Of a DNA stretch of 27,499 nucleotides, positions 1 through 8,800 are shown piece by piece (the first letter of the stretch is position 1; each line of letters opens with the position of its first letter). The stretch spans positions 1 through 27,499 of the IMG/VR virus record IMGVR_UViG_3300009419_000075. One strand, 5' to 3'. The notes under the pieces are model-generated. The model ran no database searches and was not told where the DNA came from. It saw only the letters and a list, made by a program, of their open reading frames with translations. The stretch is from a virus. The position numbers and the translations under genes are program-made.

Positions 1-213
1 GACTCGCGCCAAGGAATTCCAGCGTTCTCTCACCCACTGGTGTATGACGGAGCGTCGTGGTTGTACCAATTCCACTGGATGCTTGAGCTGCAAGCTGCGC
101 GTGTGTTCTGCACAGGCACTCGCGTTAATGCAATGCTCGACGCACTCGATCAACAGGAAGGTGCGACGTGGCTGGCTGATGTTCATATCACCTTGCTGAG
201 ACAAAACAAATGA
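1..213 (+). CDS. 3' end of an unrecognised protein (partial)
   Basis: Frame 1 is open from the first base to a TGA at 211-213, giving the last 70 residues of a protein that begins upstream of the window. The visible part includes FSHPLVYDGASWLYQFHW and GTRVNAMLDALDQQEG and ends LLRQNK. It has no recognisable domain, membrane segment or repeat. Its stop overlaps the start codon of the next gene (ATGA at 210-213), the usual sign of translational coupling, which supports it being a real gene in the same operon as the exonuclease. Its function cannot be said from the fragment. Confidence 0.7.
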   Translation, partial: DSRQGIPAFSHPLVYDGASWLYQFHWMLELQAARVFCTGTRVNAMLDALDQQEGATWLADVHITLLRQNK

Positions 214-1148
214 ATCATATACACGCCATCGACCTGAGCAACTGGATACATCGCGCGTACTACGTGGCCCCTGCCGAGCTTTCTGCGAACGGGGAACCCA
301 CGGGTGCCGCCAAAGTATTCATCAACATGGTCGAAGCGCTGGTCTCCAAGGTAAAGGAAACGGCAGGCAAGAACGACAAGCACTTCTTCGTTTTCGCCGT
401 TGACTGCCCTCGCGAGAAATCGAATCGCTACTTGAAGGTTGCGCGCTGGGTCAAGAAGAAAGGGCTCGACGAAAACCATCTGTATAAAGCCGGACGTGAT
501 GACGATCCGGAAAAGCGTGCCTCGATTCGCTCGCAAATAAAACTCGTGTTGAAGATGCTCGAAGTTTCCGGCTTCCCTCTGTTTGCCGCCGATGGCGCAG
601 AAGCGGATGACGTGCTGGCAACCATTTCATTCATCTTCAAAGACGACCCGAACATCCGTGTGTGGCTTTACACCCGCGACAAGGATTGTGCGCAACTGTT
701 GAAGTACAAGAACACCAGTATCATCATGCCGGATACTGGCAACGCGAAACAGATTGTGCTGTCCACGTCGAAGGACTGCATTGCCAAATACGGAGTGCCG
801 CCGAAGCGCATCGTTGATTACCTGACGATGTTGGGTGACAAGGCGGATAATATTCCCGGTATCCCTGGGCTGGGGGAATCGAAAGCTGCGGCTGCGCTCA
901 AGCAATACGGGTCGCTGTCTTCGGCATTAGAGGATCCTGATTTCGTTAAGCGCTTCAAGTCTCTGCGTGAAGGTTCGCTGGTTATGCCAGTGAAGATGAT
1001 GCGCAACTTGATCCGACTCGACACCGAGGTACAAGGAATCCCAACTGACTTGGAGGACTACGCACGCAAGCCGCTAACTGATAAGCGCGTAGAGCGTATG
1101 CGTAAACTCCGTAAGAAGTACCGTTTCTCTTCACTGTTTGGAGCATAG
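210..1148 (+). CDS. 5'-3' exonuclease / flap endonuclease (FEN family, T5 D15 / T4 RNase H / Pol I N-terminal type)
   Basis: This 312-residue protein is a stand-alone 5' nuclease. The family removes RNA primers and 5' flaps during DNA replication, using metal ions bound by a cluster of acidic residues. The motifs occur in family order: IDLSNWIHRAYY with Asp8; AVDCP near residue 63; YKAGR near 100; GAEADD at 129-134; TRDKD at 155-159; and the helix-hairpin-helix region GDKADNIPGIPGLGESKAA starting at residue 209. The length matches phage FEN proteins (about 290-340 residues), and no polymerase domain is fused. The ATG at 210 overlaps the previous stop, so it is probably translated by coupling. 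It is a replication gene sitting immediately upstream of structural genes, which is common in large phages. The family assignment is secure; the exact substrate preference is inferred. Confidence 0.95.
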   Translation: MNHIHAIDLSNWIHRAYYVAPAELSANGEPTGAAKVFINMVEALVSKVKETAGKNDKHFFVFAVDCPREKSNRYLKVARWVKKKGLDENHLYKAGRDDDPEKRASIRSQIKLVLKMLEVSGFPLFAADGAEADDVLATISFIFKDDPNIRVWLYTRDKDCAQLLKYKNTSIIMPDTGNAKQIVLSTSKDCIAKYGVPPKRIVDYLTMLGDKADNIPGIPGLGESKAAAALKQYGSLSSALEDPDFVKRFKSLREGSLVMPVKMMRNLIRLDTEVQGIPTDLEDYARKPLTDKRVERMRKLRKKYRFSSLFGA

Positions 1149-1151
1149 GAT

Positions 1152-2060
1152 ATGGCTAACGTAACTAAACTCGAAGAACTCATGTCTATCGGCGTGGGTG
1201 GAAAATCCAATCGTCAACCTTCCAAGCAGCGCCCGCGCCCGACTGAGGGACTGCAAGGTGCTGGCCGCGAACTCGTTCGCCGTGCAGTTGGTGAGTCAAT
1301 GACTCCGGTCGCCGAGAATCTTTTCATCGCAGTCGAAGGGCGTCAAACTGCTGCGCTGCGTGCTGGTCTCTTCGACGTGTTCGTCGTTGAGAGTTTCGCT
1401 GGTGCGCCATTCCCCAGTAGCCCGACCGAACGTTTCCTGAAAGCAGACTTCCCGAATACCTGTTCGCAGTACGGCTCGATCATGCAGTACGCGCGCAGTG
1501 AAGTTTCGAGCAACGTGCTGATGGATGGGACTTCAACCGCCGAGTACCTGCTCGCTTCTTCCATCCTGTTGCCGATGGGTAATCACGGCGTAACGCTGGC
1601 TTACTCGTTCTTCGAGTACGGTGCAGAAATCCGCCGCTCGATCAACGACCGCAACATGAAAGATGCTGCGGCCAAAGGTCAGAAGCAACCGCGTCCGCTG
1701 AATCGCGTTACCGTTGAGAACATCTTCAAGGTGTTCGCTTCCATCGCGCGCCAAGCGTCGAGCCTGACGCCGCGCAACGGCCAACGTCTGGCCATCGGCA
1801 TGAATCGCATTTACGGCGGCACCAGTGGCATGTTGATGCACGACCTGCTGCGCATTCTCGCCGAAGTTGCTGCGCTGTATCCGCACATCGACTGGTTCAT
1901 CATTTCTCCGAAGAACCCCGATGACGCCGTGCTGCATCCGTTCGATTACGCCCGCTGGCTGGAGCGCAAAGCCGAACGCGAAGCCCGCGCCGCTCGCCCG
2001 CAACGCCGCATGAAGCCGCGCCGTCCGCAGCAACAGCAACGTCAGGCGCGGAGAGCGTAA
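1152..2060 (+). CDS. Unrecognised protein with Arg/Gln-rich basic C-terminus
   Basis: This is a 302-residue soluble protein with no membrane segment and no family I recognise. The first 50 residues are polar and basic (GKSNRQPSKQRPRPTEG), and residues of roughly 55-265 look like a globular mixed alpha/beta domain. The last 35 residues are strongly basic (ERKAEREARAARPQRRMKPR, then a Gln-rich stretch ending QARRA). Such a tail could bind nucleic acid or an acidic partner, but that is inference. It starts 3 bases after the exonuclease stop, with GGAG at 1140-1143 as ribosome-binding site, and its own stop is one base before the next gene. The placement suggests co-expression with the exonuclease and the baseplate genes downstream. 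Confidence 0.8.
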   Translation: MANVTKLEELMSIGVGGKSNRQPSKQRPRPTEGLQGAGRELVRRAVGESMTPVAENLFIAVEGRQTAALRAGLFDVFVVESFAGAPFPSSPTERFLKADFPNTCSQYGSIMQYARSEVSSNVLMDGTSTAEYLLASSILLPMGNHGVTLAYSFFEYGAEIRRSINDRNMKDAAAKGQKQPRPLNRVTVENIFKVFASIARQASSLTPRNGQRLAIGMNRIYGGTSGMLMHDLLRILAEVAALYPHIDWFIISPKNPDDAVLHPFDYARWLERKAEREARAARPQRRMKPRRPQQQQRQARRA

Positions 2061-2061
2061 C

Positions 2062-2664
2062 ATGGTACTTGTGACTGCTAACCCTCTGGTATCCAAAGGC
2101 TGTACCATCGAGAAAATTCTTGATGCGTTGCGGGCACCGCTTAACCGAGACCTCAAGCGCCTCATACTCCCACGGACGCAATGTGCTCAACGTACGTTCT
2201 ATCGTAACGTGAAGTTCATTTCCGAAGTGCTGCGTGATATGGAGCGCCGTGGTTTTCAACTCCCTGATGGATGCAAGTCAGAACAACGACAACTCAAGGG
2301 AGTAAAGGGCAGTCATACGTTTCGCGCTTTCAATCTGGTCAAGATGCCATCCGGAGTGACGTATTCGCTTGTTGCGTCAAGCTCCGGTGTTATCGCGGTT
2401 GCGGAGTGCGGAGGCCATCGCTCCGTCCTATACATCTACTCATCTGCTGGTTGCACGGTTCCGATTTATTCCGACGTGCCTGCGCCAACGCTGCTTGCCG
2501 AGTTCGACACTCTGGTGATTCCGTGGTTCAATCACTTCTGTGAGGGTCTGCGGTTCCAAGTGTCGAACCCTGCGCCTCGCGTTGTCCAACTACTGGCGGG
2601 TGATGAGTTTGGAGGTCTCTATCATGAGAATGTTCCGGAAACTGACAAGCCTAAAGCTGTTTGA
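2062..2664 (+). CDS. Unrecognised 200-residue protein
   Basis: I do not recognise the family. The N-terminal half is basic and helical (residues about 15-60, including LNRDLKRLILPRTQ and YRNVKFISEVLRDMERRGF). The C-terminal half looks like beta strands (GVTYSLVASSSGVIAVAECG, SVLYIYSSAGCTVPIYSD). There is no signal peptide or membrane span. The ATG lies one base after the preceding stop with GGAGAG at 2050-2055 as Shine-Dalgarno, and the 3' end overlaps the next gene by 41 bases. The order and tight packing imply a four-gene operon of small unknowns (1152 to 3626). A role in tail or baseplate assembly is possible from position only. Confidence 0.75.
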   Translation: MVLVTANPLVSKGCTIEKILDALRAPLNRDLKRLILPRTQCAQRTFYRNVKFISEVLRDMERRGFQLPDGCKSEQRQLKGVKGSHTFRAFNLVKMPSGVTYSLVASSSGVIAVAECGGHRSVLYIYSSAGCTVPIYSDVPAPTLLAEFDTLVIPWFNHFCEGLRFQVSNPAPRVVQLLAGDEFGGLYHENVPETDKPKAV

Positions 2665-2941
2665 CATATCGGTGGTTTCATCGCGTGTCGAGATAGTGGG
2701 CAGCAACGCGATCATCTACGGGGTAAAGCGCGAAGACTTCATCAAGGCCGCGCGTGTCGAGCCCCCGTGTGTAATGGAAGTAAGCGGACACTCGTATCCG
2801 GTGATCGTCAATGGTGCGAATCGCGTACCAGAGGCACTGACTCCCGAGACTAGCAATATCTATCTCGAAGTCGAATCACCAACGGGTGACGCGCTTTATA
2901 TGTCTGAGGAAGGCGCTGATGTTAACAGGGTCGAAAGTTGA
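2624..2941 (+). CDS. Unrecognised small protein (105 residues)
   Basis: The frame is open from 2540, but the start at 2624 is preferred because GGAGGT at 2611-2616 lies 7 bases upstream. The resulting protein begins MRMFRKLTSLKLFDISVV. It overlaps the end of the preceding gene by 41 bases and the start of the next by 23 bases, each in a different frame. The predicted protein is mostly beta (SSRVEIVGSNAIIYGVKRED, SGHSYPVIVNG, SNIYLEVESPTGDALYM) with an acidic end. No family is recognised. The overlaps suggest coupled translation with both neighbours. Confidence rests on the strong ribosome-binding site and on the uninterrupted chain of overlapping frames. Confidence 0.65.
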   Translation: MRMFRKLTSLKLFDISVVSSRVEIVGSNAIIYGVKREDFIKAARVEPPCVMEVSGHSYPVIVNGANRVPEALTPETSNIYLEVESPTGDALYMSEEGADVNRVES

Positions 2942-3626
2942 ACGTTACTTCAATCGGGTGAACCAACGCTCGCTTGAGGTCGTCACTGCAAAGTTGACGC
3001 GCATGGAAGACAGTTTGATTGAGTTCATGGATAAGCGCACGTTCTCGCAACTCACTGCGGTTGCAGAAGCGCGTACCTGTGAAGCAATCAAATGTTCCTT
3101 GCTTGATTTGGAAATGGAGTTCCTGCCGCGTGCGCTCGCTGTTCGTGTACGCTTCGGGCAAGCCGGATACTCGGCTGCTGAAATCGCAATCCTGCTCGAC
3201 CTCCCGCTGGCGTTCGTGCTGGCGATCATCGAGAAGTACGGCGACGAGTGGCCCGAGCGTATGATGGTGAAGACGCTCCACCGATTCAGGCAAGAGCACA
3301 CCTTGTTCAAGGCGCGTGACGGCGCATGGCACACACCAAAGACATTCGCATTCGTCTACGGTGTCGAGCAGTATAAAGTTGTCAACGCCGTGCGACTGGA
3401 TGAATGGCGAAATGTGGTGATTGTGCGTGACCTGATTTCAACTGGCCGCGCACTTGCACGCAAAGACCCAGACGCCAAGGTCGATCCTTTCGGCCCGCCC
3501 TGCGCCTCGTATCGCGTACCGCTGTTCAAGTATCCGACCTTTGCGACAAAGGAAGACTACTTGCGCTCGGGCGTGAAGCGCGTTGCACCTGATGACCTTA
3601 GTGAGATCGTCGCGGAACTCACGTAA
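2919..3626 (+). CDS. Unrecognised helical protein with a possible helix-turn-helix segment
   Basis: The open frame begins with a GTG at 2886, but ATG 2919 has GAGGAAGG at 2906-2913 in front of it, so the protein is taken as 235 residues from MLTGSKVERYF. It is largely alpha-helical. Residues of roughly 85-110 (QAGYSAAEIAILLDLPLAFV) have the spacing of a sigma-like helix-turn-helix, with AAEIAILLDLP as first helix and turn. The following EKYGDEWPERM region is basic and acidic mixed. No full DNA-binding family can be named, so regulatory function is only a possibility; it may equally be a structural or chaperone protein. It ends 36 bases before a rho-independent terminator and is the last gene of its transcription unit. 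Confidence 0.7.
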   Translation: MLTGSKVERYFNRVNQRSLEVVTAKLTRMEDSLIEFMDKRTFSQLTAVAEARTCEAIKCSLLDLEMEFLPRALAVRVRFGQAGYSAAEIAILLDLPLAFVLAIIEKYGDEWPERMMVKTLHRFRQEHTLFKARDGAWHTPKTFAFVYGVEQYKVVNAVRLDEWRNVVIVRDLISTGRALARKDPDAKVDPFGPPCASYRVPLFKYPTFATKEDYLRSGVKRVAPDDLSEIVAELT

Positions 3627-3661
3627 CAAACGTGCCACGCGCTAATTTGTAGCAGGCACAC

Positions 3662-3690
3662 GGGGCCACTACGGCCCCTTTTTCTTTTTC
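3662..3690 (+). terminator. Rho-independent terminator closing the upstream operon
   Basis: A GGGGCC stem (3662-3667), 5-base loop ACTAC and GGCCCC stem (3673-3678) are followed directly by TTTTTCTTTTTC. It lies 36 bases after the stop of the preceding gene and just before the Shine-Dalgarno sequence of the PAAR gene. It therefore separates the replication/unknown block from the baseplate block. Confidence 0.9.
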
Positions 3691-3700
3691 GGAGACAATC

Positions 3701-3994
3701 ATGGGAAAAGCCATCATTCGAAAAGGGCGTGATGCTTCCGCTGGGCACGGATGTTTTCCTCCGACAAAACCAACGCAAGGCAGCAACAACGTCAAAGTGA
3801 ATCGCATCGGCGCAGTTCGCATGGGTGACATGTACCAACCACACAAGTGCGGTAAGGTAGTTCACGCCGGACGGCAAGCGCAATCTCCGTCAACCGTTAA
3901 AGTGAATGGCCGTAAGGTTCACCGCAAAGGCGATGGTATCAGTTGCGGCGACAAGGGAAGCAACGGTTCCCCTAACGTGTTTGCCGGAGGTTGA
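3701..3994 (+). CDS. PAAR-domain protein, tip of the tail spike
   Basis: This is a 97-residue PAAR-family protein. PAAR proteins form a small sharp cone, usually holding a metal ion, that caps the trimeric spike of contractile tails (T4 gp5.4) and type VI secretion systems, and so contacts the cell envelope first. The sequence shows the repeated pattern of the fold: VKVNRIGAVRMGDMYQPHKC in the first half and VKVNGRKVHRKGDGISCG in the second, with His and Cys candidates for metal binding (GHGCF, HKCG, HRKGDGISCGD) and the usual GSPNVF ending. It follows the terminator, with a GGAG Shine-Dalgarno at about 3691, and is directly followed by the gp25-like wedge gene, a neighbourhood typical of contractile baseplates. 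Confidence 0.92.
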   Translation: MGKAIIRKGRDASAGHGCFPPTKPTQGSNNVKVNRIGAVRMGDMYQPHKCGKVVHAGRQAQSPSTVKVNGRKVHRKGDGISCGDKGSNGSPNVFAGG

Positions 3995-3995
3995 A

Positions 3996-4427
3996 ATGGC
4001 ATCATTAAGCGACGTGAGGATCAACTACGGTGACAGTAGCGATGACACTGTGACCGACGTTGATTCCGCGATTCAGAAATTGTATATCGTGTTGAGTGTG
4101 CCGCTCGGTGCGCGCAAGTATTATCCTGCATTCGGTGCGCGTCTTATCTCCCGACTGTTCGAGCCGTTCGATGCGATCACCGCTGACTGGCTCGGGGTGG
4201 ATGTTACTGACGCCATCGAGAATCCGGCAAACGAAATCAACACCATATTCACCAACGTGAAGACTGTGGTCACTCTCGGAAGGCAGACGTACAACGTGTC
4301 AATCACATTCGACATTGTGTTGCCGTCCGGTGAGGTCACACGGAATTCAAGCTATCAGTTCAGTGCGGCACCTGACCCTAGCGCGTTCCAGTTGCCTACC
4401 AGAACAACTGGACTTCGGAGGTATTAA
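3996..4427 (+). CDS. Baseplate wedge protein, GPW/gp25 family
   Basis: This 143-residue protein is a T4 gp25 / P2 gpW-type wedge component. These proteins help initiate sheath polymerisation and bind the wedge to the sheath. The hallmark region is present at about residues 20-60: SAIQKLYIVLSVPLGARKYY, then PAFGARLISRLFEPFD, matching the conserved pattern of a first helix, a Gly-Arg/Lys stretch and the acidic loop before the second helix. The C-terminal strands (RQTYNVSITFDIVLPSG) also fit. The start at 3996 is chosen because GGAGG at 3986-3990 sits 5 bases upstream; the open frame continues back to 3906 only inside the PAAR gene. The gene is followed one base later by the next wedge gene, so the two are likely co-translated. 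Confidence 0.92.
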   Translation: MASLSDVRINYGDSSDDTVTDVDSAIQKLYIVLSVPLGARKYYPAFGARLISRLFEPFDAITADWLGVDVTDAIENPANEINTIFTNVKTVVTLGRQTYNVSITFDIVLPSGEVTRNSSYQFSAAPDPSAFQLPTRTTGLRRY

Positions 4428-4428
4428 A

Positions 4429-5886
4429 ATGACGACCCAGCTCTCACGGGCAATGTACCATAAGGACTTCGTTACCGCCCTGCTTGAGAAGGCATCGGAG
4501 TCCACCAACTGGTCTGATAAACAAGCGGCATCGCTGCTGGTGCTTCTGGCCGACGTGCTCGGTGATATTGGCGAGAATAACAACGCCGCGATCCGTATCG
4601 CTGCACGCGAAGCATTTATCCAACTCTCCCGCCGCGCTTCCAGTACCTTGGCAGGCGCTCGCTTCCTCGGGATCCCGATCCGCCGCAAGTCTGCCGCTAC
4701 CACGCGCGTGAAGTTCACCAACGGCAGCACGGATCCCGTTACCTACGACCAGCACACTGCGGTGTCTGTCAGTGGCAAGGCCGGATACCTGCGCACCACT
4801 CTCGCACTCAATCCGGGTGAGACCAAAGACTTCGACGTGGTGATTGGTGAAGTTGTCGAAGAGACTTTCGAGATCACCGAACAGCGTGACCTTCAAACCT
4901 TCTCGCTGACTGCCGGAGATTTCACAATCGACTCGTACGATGTGTGGACAACTGACCCCGCTGGAAACACGTTCCCGTACACGGTGATCGATCAGGCATT
5001 CACTCGCGCCGCTGCTGGTGATTACGTGGTGACTGATTTCACTGACGAACAAGGCGCGGTATCCCTGCTGTTCGGCGGTCGATTCTTCGGTCGCGCACTT
5101 GATCGCGGCCATGTGCTGCACGCGCGTTACATTACCTGCGGCGGCTCTGCGGACAACAACGATGCGGCGGGCCTTGTGTGCTCGCTGCTCGACAACCGCC
5201 AGATTGCAGGCCGCACCGTTGAGCCGATCACCGGAGGCAGCGACGAACTCCCCATCGAATACTATCGCCAGTTCGGCCCCGTGCTGCACCTGTCGCGTCG
5301 TCAACTGTCGCGTCCCGACGAATGGCGCGCGTTCATGCTGGCTCAACCGGGAATCGCGGATTGCTCCATCTTGAGCCAGCGTGACATTGCACCGAACGAC
5401 CCATCGTTCCAGAAGGTGATTCGCATCTGCGCGCTTCCCTATCATGGCGAGACGTTGGGTGGCGTGAACCCTAATCCGCGCAGTGCGCAGTGGGATCGCT
5501 TGATTGACAAGATTGCGCTGTACCGTCCGCTGCATATCATCCAGACGTGGAACCCGACACGGCTGATGGTGCAGGCGGTGGTCGAAGTCATTGTCCACTC
5601 TTGGTACAACGGCGACTTGCGTGAAGTCGAAGACCGCTGCCGCAATGAAATCACCAAACTGTTCCGTCCGCGCCCAGGGATTCTTGGCCGCACACTTGCG
5701 ATTGATGACATTAGCGATGCGTGCAAGTACGCAAAGGGCGTGCGCATTAATCACATCGACTACGTGCGCGTGCTGGGGCCAGAGACCGACCTTACCCCAA
5801 GTTCAAAGTTGGAGTACATTGCGCTGCGCAGTCTGCGTGTGACCGCGACGTACTCGAAACGTGGAGGTACGAATGCTTTCATCTAG
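4429..5886 (+). CDS. Baseplate wedge protein, gp6 / J-like
   Basis: This is a 485-residue protein of the T4 gp6 / P2 gpJ (Baseplate_J) type, which forms the inner ring joining the six wedges of a contractile baseplate. The N-terminal helices (TNWSDKQAASLLVLLADVLG, residues about 23-45) are typical of the family, in which a short entry region is followed by a helical segment that recognises the neighbouring wedge subunit. Beta-rich inserts follow (about 85-240). The C-terminal part contains WNPTRLMVQAVVEVIVHSWY and the FRPRPGILGRTLAIDDISDA region, which resembles the conserved J-protein end. It is shorter than T4 gp6 (about 660 residues). GGAGGT at 4417-4422 sets the start. The 3' end overlaps the next gene by 14 bases. 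Confidence 0.82.
   Translation: MTTQLSRAMYHKDFVTALLEKASESTNWSDKQAASLLVLLADVLGDIGENNNAAIRIAAREAFIQLSRRASSTLAGARFLGIPIRRKSAATTRVKFTNGSTDPVTYDQHTAVSVSGKAGYLRTTLALNPGETKDFDVVIGEVVEETFEITEQRDLQTFSLTAGDFTIDSYDVWTTDPAGNTFPYTVIDQAFTRAAAGDYVVTDFTDEQGAVSLLFGGRFFGRALDRGHVLHARYITCGGSADNNDAAGLVCSLLDNRQIAGRTVEPITGGSDELPIEYYRQFGPVLHLSRRQLSRPDEWRAFMLAQPGIADCSILSQRDIAPNDPSFQKVIRICALPYHGETLGGVNPNPRSAQWDRLIDKIALYRPLHIIQTWNPTRLMVQAVVEVIVHSWYNGDLREVEDRCRNEITKLFRPRPGILGRTLAIDDISDACKYAKGVRINHIDYVRVLGPETDLTPSSKLEYIALRSLRVTATYSKRGGTNAFI
5863..5868 (+). promoter_or_regulatory. Ribosome-binding site deciding the start of the 1581-residue gene
   Basis: GGAGGT lies 4 bases before ATG 5873 and within the end of the preceding gene. 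An in-frame GTG at 5861 would include this Shine-Dalgarno sequence inside the coding region and has none of its own, so 5873 is the better start. Confidence 0.8.
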
Positions 5887-8800
5887 CGTACCAATTCTTG
5901 AAGTAGTCGAGCGTCAGGCGGCCTTCGATGAATTGATTACAATGCTCACTGCGGTAAACGACGAAATGGTGTTGCCGCACGTCGAGAAGTTATTGGAGAT
6001 TCGCCGCCTTCGTGACCAGACGGATATTGTCACGATTGAGGCGAGCCTTCGCAGTATCGGGATCAACTTGGCTACAGGGTTGATGCGCAAACAAGCGCGT
6101 CGCCTTGCCAAGGGTTTTGATTTCCTCAACACCTACCACGAAGTTGTGGATACCGGATTCTGGGCGGACTACGCCCAATTTCTGATCAACAACATTTTCC
6201 GTGTGAAATCCCTGTGGTCTGCGGACTACGAATCGTTCTATCGTGACCCGCAAGGCGAGACGATCATTAACGGCGGTCGCTGGTATCCGACAACGCACGT
6301 CGAACTCGAAGTCGGTATCGGTGCGCAGTACGCCGGATTCGATTTGAAGATCGATCACGACATGGTTCCGGAAATCGCTGACCTGCTGGTGAAGAATTTC
6401 AAGTGGGCGAAGGATATGGCGACCGAATGGGCCGAGCGTCACGTCGGGCTGCAACTGAACAACACGGAAGACCCCGTTGCGTTCGTGCGCATGTACGTGT
6501 TCTCGCGTCGCGTTGCCGAGTTCTTCTATCAGTGGGCACCCATTGATGACGTGCTCGAATCCATCGTCTTCGTTAACGAGGCGGGCACTGACCCCAATCC
6601 CGACGGCGGCGGCGGCGGCACCAACGATCCTAAAGACCCCGTGGATCCGGACAAGCCGCCAACAAATCCCGACGACCCCGACAATCCCGGTGGCGGCGAT
6701 CCCAACGATCCGAATAATCCCGGTGGCGGTAATCCGACTGACCCCAACGACCCAGACATTCCGGACGGCACTGACGATCCTGATAAACGCCCGAGCGGTT
6801 CGAAGCCGTTGCGCATTGGGATGATATTTGCGAACGAGGAAATCTTCTGGTCGCATGTTGGTGGCCGCACGCTTGACCAAGTGCGTTCCGGTTTCGTTCT
6901 GTCGGGATCCGTTCTGGCTGCTGGTGAACTGCTGCGATTCAGTTACCGCTCCGCATTCGTTGGCGGCGGTGAAGTGACTTACACCGCAGTGTGTCGCAGT
7001 CCGCGCATTGAAGCAGGCGGCATTAACTGGTGTACGTTCGTCCCGCCAAGCTCTGGCCGCGAAACACTGGTGGTTGATCTGTGGTGTCCGGAAACAGGCG
7101 CAAAGGGCAAAGTGAACCTCACACTGTTGAGTCCGTCGAACGTTGTTGACCCTGACGAGATTGCAATCCTGCCGAATAACAATCCGGTTACTGGCGGCTC
7201 TCGCGTTCCGTTCCGGTGCGTCGGCAAATTCCAAGGCCATACCTATCCGGTGGACATTACCGATTCCGGTCTCCTGACTTGGGAAACTGAACTCGGCGTG
7301 TTCGATGGTTCGACGCTGGTGATTCCGAACATCGTGGAAGACACGCAGTTCATGGTGCGTTGCATCTACACAGGCAGCCACTACCAACGCGAAGCGCAGT
7401 TCAAGATGACTGCCCGCAAGTCTATCCTGAAACGTGTGCCGACCGCGCTGCGAATCGAATGCCCGCAGGAACTCGCGCAAGGCACCAACGTGCAGATCAA
7501 AGCGTTCGCCAAATACAACGACGGCACCGAAGTTGAAGTTCTGCCCGTGTGGAACATCAGTAGTCGTCGCGTATCCATCGAAGGCACCACGCTTTCAAGC
7601 GCCACGTACATCAAGGACTATCGCGTATCACTGTATGCGACGTTTGCAGATGCCAGCGACCCAGTGCATTCCGAACTCACAATCTCGTTGCTTGCCAAGC
7701 GTTGGCGTGTAAACGACACTCGCGTGCGGCTGCCCGTGCGTGCGGTTGAGGGCTCGGACATTTCACCGCAGGCGCAGGCGTTCTTGGTTGCCGAGGGTGC
7801 GACGCAAGAGCAGATCGATTCCGGCGACAGTCGTTACGTTCTCGGCTGGCGTGCAGTGCATGAATCGTTCTGGTACGGCGTTCACGTAGACGGTGCGATT
7901 GCCGCGCGTCCTAATCCGGTCACTGGTGAGTTTCAAGTTCCCGCAGTGACCAAGGACACCGAAGTCTATATCGGGTTCAATGGCAAATACGACGGACAAA
8001 GCATTACAGGCACGGGTCGCATGACTGCCTTTGACCGTGTGATGACCGTAACCCATATCGACGTCGTGTGCGTGCAAATACTGACTGCGAAATCTACCAC
8101 GCGCATCAACACGTTCGGCAACTGGAACAACGGTGGCCGTACTGAAATCGGTGCAGAGTTGCAGGTGGAGTTCGAGCCCTCGCAATCCAGTTACCGTCGC
8201 GTGTACGAAGAGACCAAGGCCGAGATCGAGAGATTGGAAGCCGCAGGTGAACCGTTCGATCACTTGAGCCTGACAGAGTTGGATTACACCAAGTATATCA
8301 CGCTTGAGTTCCGCGATAGCCTTGAGACGTTCGTTGACGTGGCGACTGATTTGACGCACGTTCGCCAACTGCTGTACTTCAACGGCAGCCTGCACGGACA
8401 AGCGTTGCTCACTGCGACCTACACCCACAATGGAACTACGACTGTTGACCGTCGCCGCATTTCGCTGTCACCGACCCGCGCCCGTGTAACCGGAATGCGG
8501 ATGGAGATTCCAGAAGTGATAGGTGAGCGCACTCGTACGTTTGTTCGCTCTCTCGTTGACTACGCTGACGGGACTTCGGAATACGTGGACAGTGTTTGGA
8601 GCGCAGAGCTGGAAGACGACGGCGGATTCACGCCGCTGGTTATTTTCAGTTCGCGTGAGTGGGAAGCGCCCGACCTCATCTATACGCTGGAAGGTAAGAT
8701 GCCGGATACCTTCGAAGAGTTCATGCGGATGCCAACATCGCGTCTGCCTATCTTCGCTGGTATGACTACGCTCGATGAAATCAAGAAGTCGTCGTTCGTC

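Noticed and set aside
2540-2623. Longer starts for several genes (2540, 2886, 3906, 4315, 5861, 21694)
   Set aside because: The longer versions run far into the preceding genes or include the Shine-Dalgarno sequence itself; well-spaced ribosome-binding sites support the internal starts 2624, 2919, 3996, 4429, 5873 and 21703.
4444-5754. Long reverse-strand frame (436 codons) opposite the gp6/J-like gene
   Set aside because: Shadow of a real gene: the forward product has family features, a Shine-Dalgarno and an operon context, while the reverse product is Arg/His/Val-rich without motifs. The same applies to the long reverse frames at 5990-7480, 8468-9754, 15367-16974 and 19351-20199.
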